Assembly (NCBI GenBank): GCA_946479075.1
Contig: CAMLDT010000073.1
Coordinates: 1 to 15,039 of the forward strand
Direction: 5' to 3'
Source of the DNA: an uncultured Polaromonas sp.
GTDB taxonomy: Bacteria; Pseudomonadota; Gammaproteobacteria; Burkholderiales; Burkholderiaceae
Length of the DNA stretch: 15,039 bases
Each line of letters starts with the position of its first letter. Position 1 is the first letter of the stretch. The position numbers and the translations under genes are program-made. Shown here piece after piece: positions 13,271 through 15,039 of the stretch. The notes beneath the pieces are model-generated. The model ran no database searches. It was not told the DNA's origin and saw only the letters and a program-made list of their open reading frames with translations.

Positions 13271-13678
13271 TTACTGAACGATTCTGCGAAAACTTGCGTA
13301 ATGATCATCCGTGTAATAACAAACGTCTGGCCCCTTGGGCACCAGACCGCCACAAACGATGCGCCGGCCTCCCCGACTGCGTTCACCGGGCGTCTGGACG
13401 GTGTACTCGCGGTAATAACCGCGATTCCTGGCGGGAAGAATTTTTTCCCGGTTTCCGAACACCGAGCCGTCTTTTTCGTACCTGAAGGGCCCACCCTGGT
13501 AAATCAACTGCATCACCGTGCGGCCCTGCGGCGGCAACTCGCCAACGGCTACGACGGTGATTCCGCCAGCGGGAAAAGGCCCCTTGGCCTGCACCATTGC
13601 GGGGCTGAAGCCTGCGCCTGCAACCGCCAAGGTGGCTGCCAGAACCAGCCGCCAAGCGGCCCCACTTTTTCGCAACAT
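13271..13678 (-). CDS. Secreted guanyl-specific ribonuclease, RNase Sa / barnase (N1/T1) family
   Basis: A 135-residue protein with a signal peptide (LVLAATLAVAGAGFSPAMVQA, cleavage near residue 31). The mature part follows Streptomyces RNase Sa closely in motif order: ELPPQGRTVMQLI, GGPFRYEKDGSVFGNRE, LPARNRGYYREYTVQTPG, RSRGGRRIV and YYTDDHYASF. The expected catalytic residues are present: E91 (general base), R102/R106 and H126 (general acid). C109 and C120 could form a disulfide. The enzyme would cut single-stranded RNA after G outside the cytoplasm. AGGGGAAGA precedes the ATG by about ten bases. With the barstar gene just downstream it forms an exported nuclease with an intracellular inhibitor. 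Local base composition is more AT-rich than that of the neighbours. Confidence 0.92.
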   Translation of the reverse strand: MLRKSGAAWRLVLAATLAVAGAGFSPAMVQAKGPFPAGGITVVAVGELPPQGRTVMQLIYQGGPFRYEKDGSVFGNREKILPARNRGYYREYTVQTPGERSRGGRRIVCGGLVPKGPDVCYYTDDHYASFRRIVQ

Positions 13679-13733
13679 GAAAAAAAGTCTTCCCCTGAAG
13701 GCACTCGGCCCCTTTGCACCAAGTGCAATCGCC

Positions 13734-13743
13734 GGGTTAACCC
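13734..13743. promoter_or_regulatory. Perfect palindrome GGGTTAACCC upstream of the RNase gene
   Basis: A 10-bp perfect palindrome lies 56-65 bases before the RNase start codon, in an AT-richer stretch that also holds TTGAAA on the minus strand (13749-13754), without a matching -10 at normal spacing. It may be an operator or chance. Confidence 0.25.
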
Positions 13744-13805
13744 TTAAATTTCAAGAGTCAGAGTTTGACGCATTTCAGCCGGAAATGCAAGCACCTGCTT
13801 AAAGA

Positions 13806-13837
13806 ATAGGCAGCAGGTATACGGGCCTGCTGCCTAT
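13806..13837 (-). terminator. 12-bp perfect hairpin, probable maeB terminator
   Basis: ATAGGCAGCAGG and CCTGCTGCCTAT pair perfectly around an 8-base loop, 30 bases after the malic enzyme stop on the minus strand. On that strand it is followed by TTCTTTAAG, a weak T-run, so a terminator for the malic enzyme is the simplest reading. It also lies about 130 bp upstream of the RNase start and would separate the two same-strand genes. Confidence 0.7.
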
Positions 13838-13867
13838 ATAAGTTAGTACTAGCTGTCTAAAATCGTT

Positions 13868-15039
13868 TTACCGGGATGCGTTCGCATCCGCCACCGTGAG
13901 GGCCGTCATATTGACGATCCGGCGCACGGTGGTGCTGGCGGTCAGGATATGCATGGGTTGGCTGGCGCCCAGCAGAACCGGGCCAATCGCGATATTGCCG
14001 CCAGCGGCGGTTTTAAGCAGGTTATAGGCGATGTTGGCTGCATCAATGTTGGGCAACACCAGCAGGTTGGCCTGCCCAGCCAGGGTGCTGTTGGGCATCA
14101 CGGCGGCGCGCGCCACGGCGTCCAGGGCGACGTCACCGTGCATCTCGCCATCCACTTCCAGCCACGGCGCTTGCTCGCGCAGCAATTCCAGCGTTCGGCG
14201 CATCTTGACGGCGCTTGGCAGGTTGGACGTCCCGAAGTTGGAGTGGGACAGCAGCGCGGCCTTGGGCTTGATGCCGAAGCGCATCATCTCCTCTGCCGCC
14301 AAGGTGGTGATCTCTGCCAGTTGTTCGGCGGTGGGGTCGTAATTGACATGGGTATCGACGAGGAAAATCTGACGATCCGGAAGCAACAGGCCGTTCATGC
14401 AGGCGTAAGTGCAGACGCCAGGACGCTTGCCGATCACCTGATCCAGGTAGTCCAGATGGTGCGCAGTGGTTCCCCAGGTGCCGCAAATCAGTCCATCCAC
14501 ATCGCCCTTGTTCAGCAACATGCCCGCGATGAGCGTCAGTCGCCTGCGCATCTCGATCTTGGCGATTTGCACCGTCACGCCCCGGCGCTCCATCAGGCGG
14601 TGATAGGTTTGCCAGAAGTCACGGTAGCGCAGATCATGTTCGACATTGACCACGTCGTAGTCGAGCTCTTCTTTCAGACGCAGCCCAAACTTCTCGATGC
14701 GCTGAGCGATGATGGCGGGCCGCCCAATCAGCGTAGGCCGCGCCAGCCCCTCGTCCACCACGATCTGGCAGGCGCGCAACACGCGCTCTTCTTCACCTTC
14801 TGCATAGGCAACGCGTTTTTTGCTGGCCTTCTTGGCAGCGGCAAAAATCGGCTTCATGGTGGTGCCCGATGCGTAAACAAAGCTCTGCAGCTTCTCGCGA
14901 TAAGCGTCCATGTCCGTGATCGGCCGCAACGCCACACCGCTGTCAGCCGCAGCCCTGGCCACCGCAGGCGCGATCATGATCATGAGCCGGGGGTCGAAGG
15001 GCTTGGGAATCAGGTATTCCGGACCGAAAGCCAGCTTTT
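13868..15039 (-). CDS. maeB: NADP-dependent malic enzyme, MaeB type, C-terminal phosphotransacetylase-like part (truncated by window edge)
   Basis: The frame is open from the right edge; 389 residues are visible. It opens KLAFGPEYLIPKPFDPRL, then IMIAPAVARAAADSGVALRPITDMDAY, the end of the malic-enzyme NADP-binding half in MaeB proteins. The rest is the phosphate acetyl/butyryltransferase-like domain: KRVAYAEGEEERVLRACQI, DGLICGTWGTTAHHLDYLDQVIG, FLVDTHVNYDPTAEQLAEIT, LSHSNFGTSNLPSAVKMR, DGEMHGDVALD, LVLPNIDAANIAYNLLK. The full enzyme (about 760 residues in the family) decarboxylates malate to pyruvate with NADP; the C-terminal domain is regulatory (acetyl-CoA response in E. coli) rather than a proven acetyltransferase. 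An ATG at 14983 inside the frame is internal, not the start. Confidence 0.94.
   Translation of the reverse strand, partial: KLAFGPEYLIPKPFDPRLMIMIAPAVARAAADSGVALRPITDMDAYREKLQSFVYASGTTMKPIFAAAKKASKKRVAYAEGEEERVLRACQIVVDEGLARPTLIGRPAIIAQRIEKFGLRLKEELDYDVVNVEHDLRYRDFWQTYHRLMERRGVTVQIAKIEMRRRLTLIAGMLLNKGDVDGLICGTWGTTAHHLDYLDQVIGKRPGVCTYACMNGLLLPDRQIFLVDTHVNYDPTAEQLAEITTLAAEEMMRFGIKPKAALLSHSNFGTSNLPSAVKMRRTLELLREQAPWLEVDGEMHGDVALDAVARAAVMPNSTLAGQANLLVLPNIDAANIAYNLLKTAAGGNIAIGPVLLGASQPMHILTASTTVRRIVNMTALTVADANASR

Noticed and set aside
13301..13747. Plus-strand frame opposite the RNase gene
   Set aside because: The minus strand encodes a complete RNase with signal peptide and catalytic residues.

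Overview
The window is an ordinary, gene-dense stretch of a high-GC betaproteobacterial chromosome. Protein sequences, gene order (amgK / lptD-surA-rsmA) and the repeats all suit Burkholderiales, most likely Comamonadaceae (the Polaromonas / Rhodoferax / Variovorax / Acidovorax group). That placement is inference from recognised families, not from a marker gene. No rRNA, tRNA, IS element, phage or CRISPR is visible.

Layout. Positions 1-938 hold the 3' part of a SulP anion transporter, meeting tail-to-tail a DUF72/YecE protein (922-1749, minus). A two-gene plus-strand unit follows: an M20 metallopeptidase (1887-3455) and a lysophospholipase-type alpha/beta hydrolase (3470-4360). Convergent to it on the minus strand lies a block read from right to left: amgK-like sugar kinase (6521-7672), rsmE (5683-6420) and an MFS transporter (4429-5679). 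Divergent from amgK is the envelope/ribosome cluster lptD-surA-rsmA (7783-12592), closed by a strong bidirectional terminator. Next, on the minus strand, is a secreted RNase Sa/barnase-type ribonuclease (13271-13678) with a barstar-family inhibitor (12816-13217) and a possible 29-residue small protein (12649-12738). The right edge holds the phosphotransacetylase-like half of a MaeB-type malic enzyme (13868 to the end, minus).

How the genes work together. LptD inserts LPS into the outer membrane and SurA is the periplasmic chaperone for outer-membrane barrels such as LptD. RsmA and RsmE are both 16S rRNA methyltransferases. AmgK belongs to cell-wall sugar recycling. The RNase/barstar pair looks like an exported nuclease with a cytoplasmic antidote.

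The most unusual signal is a 67-bp palindromic element present three times, each inside a different coding sequence (M20 peptidase, MFS transporter, AmgK). The copies align without gaps, lie in the same orientation relative to the host gene and in the same reading frame, so three unrelated proteins share a 22-residue peptide centred on APSGGS. This resembles in concept the translated palindromic elements of Rickettsia. A second, shorter repeat family (15-bp identical core) occurs twice, each time just downstream of a gene.
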